Positions 17,069-26,599 of a stretch of DNA of 64,000 bases are shown piece after piece. Location: assembly GCA_022825725.1 (NCBI GenBank), contig JAJDWE010000068.1, forward strand, positions 1 to 64,000, in the 5' to 3' direction. The DNA is from Gemmatimonadota bacterium (GTDB lineage Bacteria; Gemmatimonadota; Gemmatimonadetes; Palauibacterales; Palauibacteraceae). The notes beneath the pieces were generated by a model. It was given only the letters and a program-made list of their open reading frames with translations, had not been told where the DNA came from and searched no databases. The position numbers and the translations under genes were made by a program. Each line of letters starts with the position of its first letter. Position 1 is the stretch's first letter.

Positions 17069-17923
17069 ATGAGTACACGACGACGGTTCAAGAGACGGTT
17101 TCAGACTCTGCTTCTCGCGGCCCTTCCGGGCGCCCTCGGGGGCTTCGCGCCGACCGCGCTCGGTGCGCAGACCGGGAATGTCCACTACCTGCGCTCGGTG
17201 CAGTACGACTTCGAAATGCCCGAGGGTATGCCGGCCGAACGCATGGCGGCGTTGCGCGACCGGCTCGCGGCGCAGGGCACGGCCTCGATGGTCCTCCACT
17301 TCGACGGCGCCCGGTCGATCATGCTGCCGGACCCGGATGAGGAGGTCGCGACGCCCCGTGGCGGCCCCGGCGGTTCGGATCGGGCGGACCGCCGCGCCCT
17401 CGGGATGGCGATGCGGCTCAGAATGGGATCGGACTCCCGCAGCGACCAGGAGGATCTCGTTCAGGCCTACGTGGACTTCGGGAGCGGCGCGATGTCGGAG
17501 ACGCGCGAGTTCATGGGACGCACGTTCCTGATCTCGGGGGACCGGCCCACGTATCCGTGGAAGCTCGGCACGGAACAGCGCGAGTTCCTCGGCTACATGG
17601 TTCAGCAGGCGACGGCCGTCCACGACGGCGCGGAGATCGAAGCCTGGTTCACGCCCCAGATCCCGGTGCAGGCGGGCCCCGGCGCCTATGGAGGTCTCCC
17701 GGGGCTGATCCTCGTGCTCTCCGTCGACGGCGGACACATGCTCTACTCCGCGACCGAGGTGAATCTCGAGGGTCTCGGGGATGTCGCGATCACCCCCCCG
17801 ACGGAGGGCGAGATGGTCACGCGGGAGGAGTACGAAGCCCTCGTGGTGGAGAAACTCGAGGAAGTCCGGGCCACGCGCGGCGCCGGCAACCGGCGTCGTC
17901 CCTTCGACGGGGGGGCCCGATGA
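17069..17923 (+). CDS. GLPGLI-family exported protein
   Basis: A 284-residue exported protein with a signal peptide (MSTRRRFKRRFQTLLLAALPG to ALGAQ). The block AWFTPQIPVQAGPGAYGGLPGLILVLSVDG near residue 225 contains the GLPGLI motif that names the family, found mostly in Bacteroidota beside TonB receptors. The middle is acidic and low complexity. Its TGA overlaps the ATG of the following TonB receptor gene, so the two are coupled and probably work at the same outer-membrane site. Molecular role of the family is unknown. Starting at 17069 gives the twin-Arg-rich signal peptide; an earlier ATG at 17027 is less likely. Confidence 0.85.
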   Translation: MSTRRRFKRRFQTLLLAALPGALGGFAPTALGAQTGNVHYLRSVQYDFEMPEGMPAERMAALRDRLAAQGTASMVLHFDGARSIMLPDPDEEVATPRGGPGGSDRADRRALGMAMRLRMGSDSRSDQEDLVQAYVDFGSGAMSETREFMGRTFLISGDRPTYPWKLGTEQREFLGYMVQQATAVHDGAEIEAWFTPQIPVQAGPGAYGGLPGLILVLSVDGGHMLYSATEVNLEGLGDVAITPPTEGEMVTREEYEALVVEKLEEVRATRGAGNRRRPFDGGAR

Positions 17924-20796
17924 GGCGGCCGGCGATTCGCCCGGTGTCTTCGGCGCGGCCGGCTACGATCCTGGCGCTGCTCGCGGGCGGACTCGTGTTC
18001 GCGGCCATCGGCCCACGCCCCGTCCAGGCCCAGGCCGAGTACACGGTGAGCGGCGTGATCGCCGACGCGCAGGGTGCGGGGCTGAACGGCGCCATGGTGG
18101 TGGCGCTCGCGAAGCCCGACTCGGTCCTGACCCGCTTCACGACGTCCAGCGGCGACGGCGTCTTCGCCCTCGGCGATCTCGGACCCGGCGAGTACATCCT
18201 GCAGGTCACCCTGCTTGGATACGGCACGGTGCGGCAGGACCTCTCCCTCACCGGCGAAGACGTGAACGTCGGCACGATCAACCTCGAGGTGATGGCGGTG
18301 GAGGTGGACCCGCTCGTCGTCACCCTCGACCACGTCCCCTTCCTGAACCGGCGGGACACGCTTGGCTACAACGCCCTCGCCTTCCGGACCCGGCCCAACG
18401 CGACGGTGGAGGACCTCCTCCGCCAGCTTCCGGGGATCGAGGTCGAGACCGACGGGTCGATCACGGCGCAGGGCGAGGAGGTCGAGAACGTCCTCGTTGA
18501 CGGCAGGGAGTTCTTCGGGGGCGACCCCACGATGGCGACCCAGAACCTGCCCGCCGAGGCCGTGGACCGCGTGGAGGTCTACGACAAGGAATCGGACATG
18601 GCCGAGTTCACGGGGATCGCCGACGGGGAGGAAGAGCGGACGATCAACCTGGAACTCAAGGAAGAGGCGCGGTCGGGCTATTTCGGCCGTACGTCCGGCG
18701 GACTCGGCGCGGACATGGAGAACGCCTCCGTTGCTCCCGGATTCGGCGAGGATGTGGCCGCGCGGCTCCCCGCCAGCAGTGAAGCCGGGACGGTCGCCGG
18801 GGGGATTCCGTACGCGGGAGCGTTGTCGATCAACCGTTTCTCCCCCACCACGCAACTCGCCCTCCTCGGAAGCGCGAACAACGTGAACCAGGCGGGGTTC
18901 GGGTGGGGCGACGCGATGTCGTTCGGCGGACGGGATTTCGGACGCGGCGGCGGGGGCGACGACGGGCTCACCGAGACCCGCATGCTGGCGTTCAACGTCA
19001 ACCACGACTTCGGAGGCACCGACGACCACTGGATCCGGACGAGCTATCGTCTCAGCACGCTCGACAACTTCCAGAACGAGACGCGGAGACAGGAGCAACT
19101 CCTCGGCTCGAGCGCCTCGTCCCTCGTGGATCGCGCCACGCGCACGGACACCGAAAACTCGAGCCACAGGGTCAACCTGAACTCCCAGCTCACCCTCTCC
19201 GAGGGCCACGAACTGCGGCTCCGCGGGAACCTGAACGCGCGCAGCTCGCTCCTCGACCGCGTGGACTTCCAGGACACGCGCTCGGGCACCGGGCAGTTCC
19301 TCACCGCCGCGGCGACGAACTACGACGTGGACGGCGAGGACCTGGGCGGCGATGCCCGCCTCACGTGGCGGAAGCGACTCGATGACAGCGGGCGGAGTCT
19401 CTTCGCGGAGGCCCGGGTGAACCTCAGCGACTCCGACCGCGTGACGAACCTCGCGTCGTCGATCGAGGGCAACGTGGAGAACCCGCGCGCCCGGGCCGGC
19501 GACGTGCTCCAGGAGCAGACGAACCTCGGTCAGACGCTGACGCACTCGGTCCGCCTGTCGATGACCCAGCCCATGCCCTGGGAGTCCATGCTCGAGGTCT
19601 ACGGCGAGCGGAGCGCGACCGCCGAGGACGAGAACCAGTCGGTGTTCGACATCGGGCCCGACGGACGGACCGTGAACCCGCTCCTCACCTCCGGGTTCGA
19701 GCGGACGTACAGCTATCTGCGCGGGGGCTTCCGCTTCAACCGCACGAGCGAGGCCGGACGGCTCGTGCTCGGACTGCGCCTGCAGGGTTCGAACCTGGAG
19801 GGGACGATCCTCGGTCGGAGCGAGGAGATCGCCAACGGATACACGCACATACTGCCCAACGCCGAGTACCGGATGCAGGTCGACGACCGGCGCACGCTTC
19901 AGTTCCGGTATTCGACGTCCACGCGCGAACCGCGCATGACGGACCTTCAGCCCTTCGTCGACAATCGCGATCCGCTGCGGATCCGGATGGGGAATCCCGA
20001 CCTGCAGCCCGAATACACGCACCGGCTGCGGACGGAATACCGGTTCTTCGACACGTTCAGCTTCGTCAATCTGTTCACGCACGCGAACGTCAGCTTCACG
20101 ACGAACGACATCGCCCAGTCCCGGACGGTGACGGAGCGGGGGCTCCAGACGATCTCGCCCGTGAACCTCGGGAGTTCGTGGTCGGCGAACGGCGGCGCGA
20201 GCTTCGGGCGGCCGCTGCGCTGGATGGGCGGGCAGGTGGACCTGAACTACGACCTCCGTTACTCCAGCTCGAACGAACTCGTCAACGACCTCGAGAACCG
20301 GAGCCGGTCGCTGGCGCACACGTTCGGGATCGAGCTCGAGAACCGCGCCAAGGAGGACTACGACGTGCGCGGCGGCGCCAAGGTGACGCTGAGCGACGTC
20401 AGCTATTCCCTGAACGAGGAACTGAACGAGGACTACCTCACCTCCACGCTGTACGGGATCGCCGACCTCCACATGGGGCCATGGACGCTGGGCACGGAGT
20501 TCCAGTGGCGGCTCTACGACCAGGACCTGTTCGGCCCGGGGCGGAATGTCGCGCTGTGGGAGGCTTCGCTACGGCGCCTCATCCTGAACGACCAGGCCGA
20601 GATCCGGCTGGTGGCGTTCGACATTCTGGGGCAGAATCAGGGCGTGTCGTATACGAATTCGCCCGGCTTCATCCAGGAGAGCCGGGTCGAGTCGCTCACA
20701 CAGTACGTGATGCTGAACTTCACCTGGTATCTCGGGAACCGCTCGATGTCCGGCGGGGGCGGCAGGGGTGGCGGCGGAGACCGGTTCCGCAGGTAG
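17920..20796 (+). CDS. TonB-dependent outer-membrane receptor
   Basis: A 958-residue outer-membrane transporter. After the signal peptide (ends near VQAQ, residue 37) comes a carboxypeptidase-regulatory-like domain (YTVSGVIADAQGAGLNGAMV, residues about 40-125), then the plug with NATVEDLLRQLPGIEVETDG, VENVLVDGREFFGGDPTMAT and LPAEAVDRVEVYDKESD, then a long barrel. The C-terminus is Gly-rich (SGGGGRGGGGDRFRR) and not the usual aromatic end. It resembles the outer-membrane beta-barrel family common in Bacteroidota and Gemmatimonadota. Coupled to the GLPGLI gene upstream by an ATGA overlap; the DUF5009 gene follows by 25 bases. Substrate unknown. Confidence 0.92.
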   Translation: MRRPAIRPVSSARPATILALLAGGLVFAAIGPRPVQAQAEYTVSGVIADAQGAGLNGAMVVALAKPDSVLTRFTTSSGDGVFALGDLGPGEYILQVTLLGYGTVRQDLSLTGEDVNVGTINLEVMAVEVDPLVVTLDHVPFLNRRDTLGYNALAFRTRPNATVEDLLRQLPGIEVETDGSITAQGEEVENVLVDGREFFGGDPTMATQNLPAEAVDRVEVYDKESDMAEFTGIADGEEERTINLELKEEARSGYFGRTSGGLGADMENASVAPGFGEDVAARLPASSEAGTVAGGIPYAGALSINRFSPTTQLALLGSANNVNQAGFGWGDAMSFGGRDFGRGGGGDDGLTETRMLAFNVNHDFGGTDDHWIRTSYRLSTLDNFQNETRRQEQLLGSSASSLVDRATRTDTENSSHRVNLNSQLTLSEGHELRLRGNLNARSSLLDRVDFQDTRSGTGQFLTAAATNYDVDGEDLGGDARLTWRKRLDDSGRSLFAEARVNLSDSDRVTNLASSIEGNVENPRARAGDVLQEQTNLGQTLTHSVRLSMTQPMPWESMLEVYGERSATAEDENQSVFDIGPDGRTVNPLLTSGFERTYSYLRGGFRFNRTSEAGRLVLGLRLQGSNLEGTILGRSEEIANGYTHILPNAEYRMQVDDRRTLQFRYSTSTREPRMTDLQPFVDNRDPLRIRMGNPDLQPEYTHRLRTEYRFFDTFSFVNLFTHANVSFTTNDIAQSRTVTERGLQTISPVNLGSSWSANGGASFGRPLRWMGGQVDLNYDLRYSSSNELVNDLENRSRSLAHTFGIELENRAKEDYDVRGGAKVTLSDVSYSLNEELNEDYLTSTLYGIADLHMGPWTLGTEFQWRLYDQDLFGPGRNVALWEASLRRLILNDQAEIRLVAFDILGQNQGVSYTNSPGFIQESRVESLTQYVMLNFTWYLGNRSMSGGGGRGGGGDRFRR

Positions 20797-20821
20797 AGGG
20801 CCGAACAGCACGGGGTTCGTC

Positions 20822-21907
20822 ATGACCGAACCGACGGGTGCGCGCGTCGTCTCCCTCGACGCGTTTCGGGGCCTGACGATCGCCTCGATGATCCTCGTCA
20901 ACAATCCCGGCAGCTGGAGCTACATCTACGCGCCCCTGGCCCACGCCGAATGGCACGGGTGGACGCCGACCGACCTCATCTTCCCCTACTTCCTCTTCAT
21001 CGTCGGCGTCGCGATCCCCTTCTCCTTCTCGCGCCGCCTCGCCGAAGGCGCGAACCGGGGCCGGCTGTTCCGGCACGTGGTCCGGCGCTCGCTCATCCTC
21101 ATCGGGCTCGGACTCGCGATGCGGGCGATTCCGGACTTCGACGTCTTCGACATGCGCCTCTACGGCGTGCTGCAGCGGATCGGCCTCGTCTACTGCGCGG
21201 CGGCGGCGCTCTACCTGTGGGGGTCCGCCCGCGTGCGGTGGATCGCGGTCGGCGTACTCCTCCTCGGGTACTGGGCCCTCCTCGCGGGGGACCTGACGCC
21301 CGACGGAAACCTCGGCGCCCGGATCGACCGGTTCCTCATGGGCGATCGGCTGTGGCAGGGGACGTGGGACCCCGAGGGGCTCCTCTCGACGCTGCCGGCC
21401 ATCGGGACCTCGCTGCTGGGGATCTTCTGCGGCGAATGGCTGCGATCGGACCGCTCGGGAGTCAAGCTGTCGCGGGGAATGTGGATCGCCGGCGCCTGGC
21501 TCGTCGTGCTGGGGCTCGCGTGGGACACGGTGTTCCCGATCAACAAGAACCTGTGGTCGAGTTCCTACGTCCTCTTCACCGCCGGCACGGCGCTGTTCCT
21601 GTTCGGCGCCATGTACCGGGTCATCGACGTGAAGCGGCTGCGCGGGCCGTGGGCGACGCCGCTCGTCATCTACGGGATGAACTCGATCGCCGTGTTCGTC
21701 GCCTCCGGCATGTTCGCCAAGACGCTTGCCCGCATCCGGGTCGGCGACGACGAGGGCATGCCGCTGAGCGCGTGGCTGTACGAGCACGCGTTCCGCTCGT
21801 GGGCGGGCGACTACGGCGGCTCGCTGGCCATGGCGCTGGCTCAGGTCGCCTTCTGGCTGGGCGTCATGTGGCTCCTCCACCGCCGCCGCATCTACATCAA
21901 GATCTGA
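20822..21907 (+). CDS. DUF5009 / heparan N-acetyltransferase-like membrane acyltransferase
   Basis: A 361-residue protein with about ten hydrophobic segments. VVSLDAFRGLTIASMILVNNPGSWSYIYAPL and HAEWHGWTPTDLIFPYFLFIVGVAIPFSFSRRL are the signature of the HGSNAT-like / DUF1624-DUF5009 family, with conserved His (HGWTPTDL) probably in catalysis. RLYGVLQRIGLVYC and LPAIGTSLLGIFCGEWLRS also match. In eukaryotes the family passes acetyl groups across a membrane to glucosamine; in bacteria it is linked with polysaccharide use. Following a TonB receptor it could modify an imported sugar, which is inference. The ATG at 20822 gives the conserved N-terminus. Confidence 0.88.
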   Translation: MTEPTGARVVSLDAFRGLTIASMILVNNPGSWSYIYAPLAHAEWHGWTPTDLIFPYFLFIVGVAIPFSFSRRLAEGANRGRLFRHVVRRSLILIGLGLAMRAIPDFDVFDMRLYGVLQRIGLVYCAAAALYLWGSARVRWIAVGVLLLGYWALLAGDLTPDGNLGARIDRFLMGDRLWQGTWDPEGLLSTLPAIGTSLLGIFCGEWLRSDRSGVKLSRGMWIAGAWLVVLGLAWDTVFPINKNLWSSSYVLFTAGTALFLFGAMYRVIDVKRLRGPWATPLVIYGMNSIAVFVASGMFAKTLARIRVGDDEGMPLSAWLYEHAFRSWAGDYGGSLAMALAQVAFWLGVMWLLHRRRIYIKI

Positions 21908-21936
21908 CCCACCCGATCTGACATGCCCGCGAGGGG

Positions 21937-24339
21937 CTATATCCCCGCTGCCGCGAGTTCCTCGAGGACGCGCTCGGGGCGCAGGGGGATGCGGCGCATG
22001 CGCACGCCGGTCGCGTCGTGGATCGCGTTCGCGACGGCCGCGGGGACCGTGCGGTGCGAGGGCTCGCCCGCCCCGTAGTGGGGCAGGTCGGGGCGATCGG
22101 GGTTCGGATCGCCGTTCACGATCACGATGTCGATCTGCTCCGGCGCGTCGCGGTGGGTCAGCGTCGGGTGCGTGCGCCAGTCGACGCTCGTCACCTTCTC
22201 GCCGTCGAACCGTATCTCCTCGAACAGGGTCCGGCTGATTCCGTGCAGGAGGTTCCCCTGGATCGTGTTCTCGAGGCCGTCCGGATTGATGACGAGGCCG
22301 CAGTCGTGGGCGCAGACCATGCGCCTTACCCACACGCGGCCGGTTTCCCGGTCGACCTCGACTTCGGCGATCGTGGCGACCGTCGTCTGTATGCGGTACG
22401 CGTAGGAGATGCCGCGTCCGGTGAGGGTGCGTCCGTCGCCCGGTGCCCGGGGCGAGGGCCGGGCATCCCAGCCGTAGGCTTCGGCCGCCGCCTCGACGAC
22501 GGCGATGGAACGGGCCCGCCGGAAGGTCGCGTCGTCCTCGGTCGTTCCGCGCAGGAGACGCAGGCGAAACTCGACCGGGTCGGCGTTCGCGGCAGCGGCC
22601 ATCTCATCGATGAACGACTCGCCGGCAAACGCCGTCTGCGGCCCGTTGGGGTCGCGCAGGTTGCCCGTGCGGAGCGGCGTCTCGAAGGCGAGCGGGAAAC
22701 GGACGGCCCGCGTCTCGTCGCGTCGGTTCGGGATGTGGTACATCTCGTCCGGGCCGCGGCCGCCCCCGGGAGCTGGCCGCTCGGGCCGGATTCCCATGAG
22801 CTGGGCGATGAGCACGGTGTCGGCCTGGTTGTAGCCGACGTGCGCATAGTTCGCGATGCGGGCGCGGTAGTCCAGCGCGACCGCGTTCCCCGCCTCGTCG
22901 AGCCCGCCGCGCAGATCGATGGCGAAGGCGGGACCCTTGGTGTCCCAGGCCGTCTCCTCGTGCCGCATCCACTGCATCCGCAAGGGACGGCCCAGCTCCC
23001 GCGCCAGGTACGCCGCCTCGAAGCCCGCATCGTCCGCCGCCGTGCGCCCGTAGAGTTGCGGTCCCTCCATCCAGATCACGCGCACCTGCTCCGGCGGCAT
23101 GCCGAGGAACTCGGCGATCCCGGTGCGGTGGCTGTAGGGCTTCATATCGTTCGTGTAGACCGTCATCTGCCCGTCGGAGGGATCAGCCACGGCATGGGCG
23201 GGCCCGATCGCCGTGTGTCCCTGGAAGGGAATGTCGTAGGCGGCTTCCACCACCGTCGCGGCGTCCGCGAGTGCGGCGTCGGGATCGCCTTCCTCGCGCG
23301 GGCGGGGAGAACTGCCGGTTCCCGCGCCGACGGGGGTCGCGCCGCGCATGTAGTCGAACAGGTCCTCGGAAGGCGGGAAGGGCGCCGTCTCCGGCTTCTC
23401 CCACTCGACCGCGAGGCTCTCCGCCGCCTGGATCGCCTGCTCCTCCCGCTCGCAGACGACGGCGACGTAGTTCCCCTCCCGGAAGACGCGGATGAAACCG
23501 GGGATCCCGCGCACCGAGGATTCATCGAGGGAGACGAGCCGCGCGCCCGCGAAGGGAGGCCGCACGTTCCGCGCGTGGACCATGCCGGGGAGCTTCACGT
23601 CGACCGCCCACTCGAGCGATCCGTCGACCTTGGCGGGAATGTCGTACCGAGGGACGGACCGGCCAACGATCTTCAACTCCTGCATCGGCTTCACGGATGC
23701 GAGGCCCGTCGTCTCGTTCACGTTCCGTCCGGTGAGGGCGACGTCGAAGCGCCGCCCGCCGATCAGCTCCCCGTACGTGGCCGTTCGCGCGGGATCGGAG
23801 GCCACCGAGATGACGCCCTCGCTGACCGTGAGGTCATCAACGGGCACCTGGAAGCGCTCCGAGGCCAGCTCCAGCAGAACGCGTCTCGCTTCCGCCGCGA
23901 CCCGCCGCGCCGGCAGCGCGTCACGCTCGATCGCGTCGGAGCCGCCCGAGCCGCCCTGGTCCACGGTCATGTCCGTGCGGCCCATCACGAGCGTGGCCCG
24001 GTCGTAGGCGAGATCGAGTTCGTCGCACATCATCTGACGCATGGCGGTCCCGGTCCCCTGCCCGCCATCGGTCTTGCCGACGTAGAAGGTCGCCGTGCCG
24101 TCCTCGTGCACGACGAGCCACGAGTCGAGCTGGAGAAAGTCCGGGTCCGGATACGGGTTCGCCTCGCCGGGACCGCCGGACCCGTCCCGGCCGAGCCCTG
24201 CTACGCCGATACCGCCCACGCCGCTGAAGCCGAGGACGAAGATCCCCGACGTCTTGAGGAAATCTCGTCGGGACGTGCTCCCCTCCCACCGGGCGAGCGC
24301 GTCTTCGAGCCTCGGGGACAACTCCGCCGGGCGCTTCAC
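21937..24339 (-). CDS. Molybdenum hydroxylase large subunit (xanthine dehydrogenase family, Tat-exported)
   Basis: An 800-residue molybdopterin-cytosine-dinucleotide-binding subunit of the isoquinoline-1-oxidoreductase (IorB)-like branch. The N-terminus has a Tat signal (STSRRDFLKTSGIFVLGFSG), so the complex acts in the periplasm. Later blocks include TDGGQGTGTAMRQMMCDELD near residue 90, VDGSLEWAVDVKLPGMVHAR, a His/Gly-rich substrate region, and the C-terminal GAGEPSHRTVPAAVANAIHD carrying the likely active-site Glu. It hydroxylates an aromatic or aldehyde-type substrate with water as oxygen donor; the substrate is unknown. Its ATG overlaps the stop of the small Fe-S subunit. Confidence 0.9.
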   Translation of the reverse strand: MKRPAELSPRLEDALARWEGSTSRRDFLKTSGIFVLGFSGVGGIGVAGLGRDGSGGPGEANPYPDPDFLQLDSWLVVHEDGTATFYVGKTDGGQGTGTAMRQMMCDELDLAYDRATLVMGRTDMTVDQGGSGGSDAIERDALPARRVAAEARRVLLELASERFQVPVDDLTVSEGVISVASDPARTATYGELIGGRRFDVALTGRNVNETTGLASVKPMQELKIVGRSVPRYDIPAKVDGSLEWAVDVKLPGMVHARNVRPPFAGARLVSLDESSVRGIPGFIRVFREGNYVAVVCEREEQAIQAAESLAVEWEKPETAPFPPSEDLFDYMRGATPVGAGTGSSPRPREEGDPDAALADAATVVEAAYDIPFQGHTAIGPAHAVADPSDGQMTVYTNDMKPYSHRTGIAEFLGMPPEQVRVIWMEGPQLYGRTAADDAGFEAAYLARELGRPLRMQWMRHEETAWDTKGPAFAIDLRGGLDEAGNAVALDYRARIANYAHVGYNQADTVLIAQLMGIRPERPAPGGGRGPDEMYHIPNRRDETRAVRFPLAFETPLRTGNLRDPNGPQTAFAGESFIDEMAAAANADPVEFRLRLLRGTTEDDATFRRARSIAVVEAAAEAYGWDARPSPRAPGDGRTLTGRGISYAYRIQTTVATIAEVEVDRETGRVWVRRMVCAHDCGLVINPDGLENTIQGNLLHGISRTLFEEIRFDGEKVTSVDWRTHPTLTHRDAPEQIDIVIVNGDPNPDRPDLPHYGAGEPSHRTVPAAVANAIHDATGVRMRRIPLRPERVLEELAAAGI

Positions 24340-24869
24340 CGGTCCACCTCCCTACCGGCCCCACCCGCGCCGCTGGCCGCGTCGGCCCCGTTCGCCCCGC
24401 TGGCCCCGTTCGCCATCGCCTCCGAGGCGCGCCGCACGGCGGACTGGATCCGGTAGTACGTCATGCAGCGGCAGAGGGCGCCGTTCATCCCCTGCCGGAT
24501 CTCTTCGTCGCTGGGGTCCGGATTGCGGTCGAGAAGCGCCTTCGCCGTGAGGATCTGGCCATTCTGGCAGTACCCGCACTGCGGCACCTGCTCGTCGATC
24601 CACGCCTGCTGCACCGGATCCAGCTCGCCATCCGCCGACAGTCCCTCGAGTGTCGTGATCTCGCCCTCCGCGCGGGACACCGGCCGCATGCAGGAACGGA
24701 TCGCGCGGCCATCCATGAGGACCGTGCACGTCCCGCACTGGCCGAGCCCGCAACCGAAGCGGGGTCCGCGAAATCCCAGATCGTTCCGGAGGACGTAGAG
24801 CAGCGGCGTCGCGGGGTCGACGTCGAGCGCATGCGTCTCACCATTCACTCTGAGCGTGACTTCGCTCAT
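24336..24869 (-). CDS. [2Fe-2S] subunit of the molybdenum hydroxylase
   Basis: A 177-residue electron-transfer subunit. Residues about 38-60 hold the plant-type ferredoxin cluster site CGLGQCGTC ending in a fourth Cys (RSC), and the C-terminal half holds the second cluster in CGYCQNGQILTAKALL and GALCRCMTYYRIQSAV. This two-cluster layout is diagnostic of the xanthine dehydrogenase/IorA family. The last 35 residues are an Ala/Gly/Asn tail (NGASGANGADAASGAGG) that is not part of the fold. It is translationally coupled to the large subunit and presumably carried through the Tat system with it. Confidence 0.93.
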   Translation of the reverse strand: MSEVTLRVNGETHALDVDPATPLLYVLRNDLGFRGPRFGCGLGQCGTCTVLMDGRAIRSCMRPVSRAEGEITTLEGLSADGELDPVQQAWIDEQVPQCGYCQNGQILTAKALLDRNPDPSDEEIRQGMNGALCRCMTYYRIQSAVRRASEAMANGASGANGADAASGAGGAGREVDR

Positions 24870-24926
24870 GGAATCCCCCTTTTGGGTACGACCCTCTTGG
24901 ATAAAACGGGGCGCTTCGACCGCGGC

Positions 24927-26456
24927 TCAGGGAGCGACGCACTCGAAGCTGTCCTCGCGCTTCGGATCTCCCGTGCCGTTGTAGGCGGCGTAGCCCGGCC
25001 ACGGGCACACGGGCCGCTGCATCTCGACGCCCGTCTCGCCGAACTTCGACGCCACGAGTCGCTCGGGCGCCGCGTCCTCCTCGACCCACGACTGGATGGC
25101 GGCGATCCAGTCGACGAAGTCCGGGCCCGGACCGCCGGCGCAGTGCAGGACGCCGGGCAGCATGTACAGCCGCGTGTAGTCGTCCGCCTCCTCGTCGCCC
25201 GCGGCCACGCCCTCGTAGTAGGCGATCGTGCCGCTGGCCGGGATCGCCGAATCGGACCAGCCGGTCCAGAGGATCAGCTTGCCGCCCGCCGTCTTGAAGC
25301 CGCTCAGGTCCGTGTCCGTCGCGTTGAGGATCCCGCGGGCGCGGCGCGTGTCCTCTTCCCACGCGAAGTAGTCGCTGAAGTCGTACGTGGAGTAGTCGAA
25401 GTCCGGGTCGTCGAAGATGATGTACTTGTACATCTGGGTGCCGAAGGCGTAGTGGAGGTTCGGCCCGCCCGGGCCCAGCTGCATCTCGCGCCCCGTGACC
25501 CACTGCTTCCATCCACCCTGTTCGGTCTCGCCTCCGAAGGGGAAGCCCGAATAGATCTGCCGGTCCCCCGCGCGGGCCCCGCCGTAGATCACCTCCGCGG
25601 CCGCCCGCTGCTCGTCGGTGAGTCCCGGGATCGACGCGATGTCGATGTCGCATGACATGGGGTTCGTCATGAACCCGTCTTCCACGCCGTCGTTCCCGTC
25701 GCACGCCTCGAGGATCGCGGCTTCGAGGATGGCCGCGGCCTCATCCGTGATGACCGGCGTCGTGAGGTCGTTCGGATCGGGATACAGCGCCTGCTGCGTC
25801 TGGAGGAAGAAGGCGCCGAGGCCGGGCCAGTCGTAGGCGGGCGCTCCCGACACGATGCCGTCGAAGTCGTCCGGATAGCGCTGCGAAGACATCATCGCCT
25901 GGCCGCCGCCGCGGGAGCAACCGATGAAGTACGAGTACTCGATGTCGCGGCCGTAGAAGAGCCGGATGATCGTCTTCGCCGTCTCCGCCGTCACGTGCAC
26001 GGCGCGGTGGCCGAAGTTCACCTCGCGGTCGGGCCGGTCCAGCGCCCAGCTCGCGTCGATGCCAAGGCCCTGGTGCCCGGTGTCCGTCCCCGCCGTGGCG
26101 AACCCGCGGCTCAGAACCGAGACCGGCCCCGCGAACTGGAGCGCCTGGTTCTGGACGCTCCCCACGAACCCGCCGCCGCCGCCCATGAGAAAACGTCCGT
26201 TCCAGTCTTCGGCGAGCGGGAGGAGAAGTTCGAAGTGGATCTCCTCGTCGATCGTCCCGCGCACGCGGCAGTGTGCCGGGTCGTTCGCGCCGGCCTCGAC
26301 CTCCGAGACCTCGTCCAGCGCGAAGCCGCTCCACGACATGGAGGTCAGCTCGTCGCACGTGAGGGCGGGGATGAGGTCGACCGCGGGCACGGGGGCGAAG
26401 GCGGTCAGAGTCAGGACGGCGGCGGACGAAACCGCGAGGCGGCGCGACGGAGTCAT
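24927..26456 (-). CDS. Tannase/feruloyl-esterase-family alpha/beta hydrolase, exported
   Basis: A 509-residue exported hydrolase with a Sec signal peptide (RRLAVSSAAVLTLTAFAPVP). LTCDELTSMSWSGF opens the mature protein as in tannases; FLMGGGGGFVGSVQNQALQ is the oxyanion region; YFIGCSRGGGQAMMSSQRYP near residue 197 holds the nucleophilic Ser (GCSRGG); KLILWTGWSDSAIPASGTIAYYEG carries the Asp, and MLPGVLHCAGGPGPDFVD the His. Such enzymes split esters of plant or algal phenolic acids. It lies upstream of, and on the same strand as, the molybdenum hydroxylase pair (57 bases), which might oxidise a released aromatic; that is inference. Confidence 0.92.
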   Translation of the reverse strand: MTPSRRLAVSSAAVLTLTAFAPVPAVDLIPALTCDELTSMSWSGFALDEVSEVEAGANDPAHCRVRGTIDEEIHFELLLPLAEDWNGRFLMGGGGGFVGSVQNQALQFAGPVSVLSRGFATAGTDTGHQGLGIDASWALDRPDREVNFGHRAVHVTAETAKTIIRLFYGRDIEYSYFIGCSRGGGQAMMSSQRYPDDFDGIVSGAPAYDWPGLGAFFLQTQQALYPDPNDLTTPVITDEAAAILEAAILEACDGNDGVEDGFMTNPMSCDIDIASIPGLTDEQRAAAEVIYGGARAGDRQIYSGFPFGGETEQGGWKQWVTGREMQLGPGGPNLHYAFGTQMYKYIIFDDPDFDYSTYDFSDYFAWEEDTRRARGILNATDTDLSGFKTAGGKLILWTGWSDSAIPASGTIAYYEGVAAGDEEADDYTRLYMLPGVLHCAGGPGPDFVDWIAAIQSWVEEDAAPERLVASKFGETGVEMQRPVCPWPGYAAYNGTGDPKREDSFECVAP

Positions 26457-26599
26457 GTGTCTTCCCCGGGTCGGAGTGTCCCGCGACGGTGCCTCCGAGC
26501 GCGATCCTCGGGTCAGGGCTCGGAGGCGCGACCGAACAGAGTTACGGTGCCGTCGGGGACGCCGGGCCGCAACGGTCTCCCGGCCCGGGGTCGCGGATT

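Noticed and set aside
17557-17919. Earlier start for the second TonB receptor
   Set aside because: That part overlaps the GLPGLI gene in another frame; the ATG at 17920 gives a proper signal peptide and an ATGA overlap.
22018-24456. 812-codon plus-strand frame opposite the molybdenum hydroxylase
   Set aside because: No motif, Arg/Asp/Val-rich, opposite a convincing gene.
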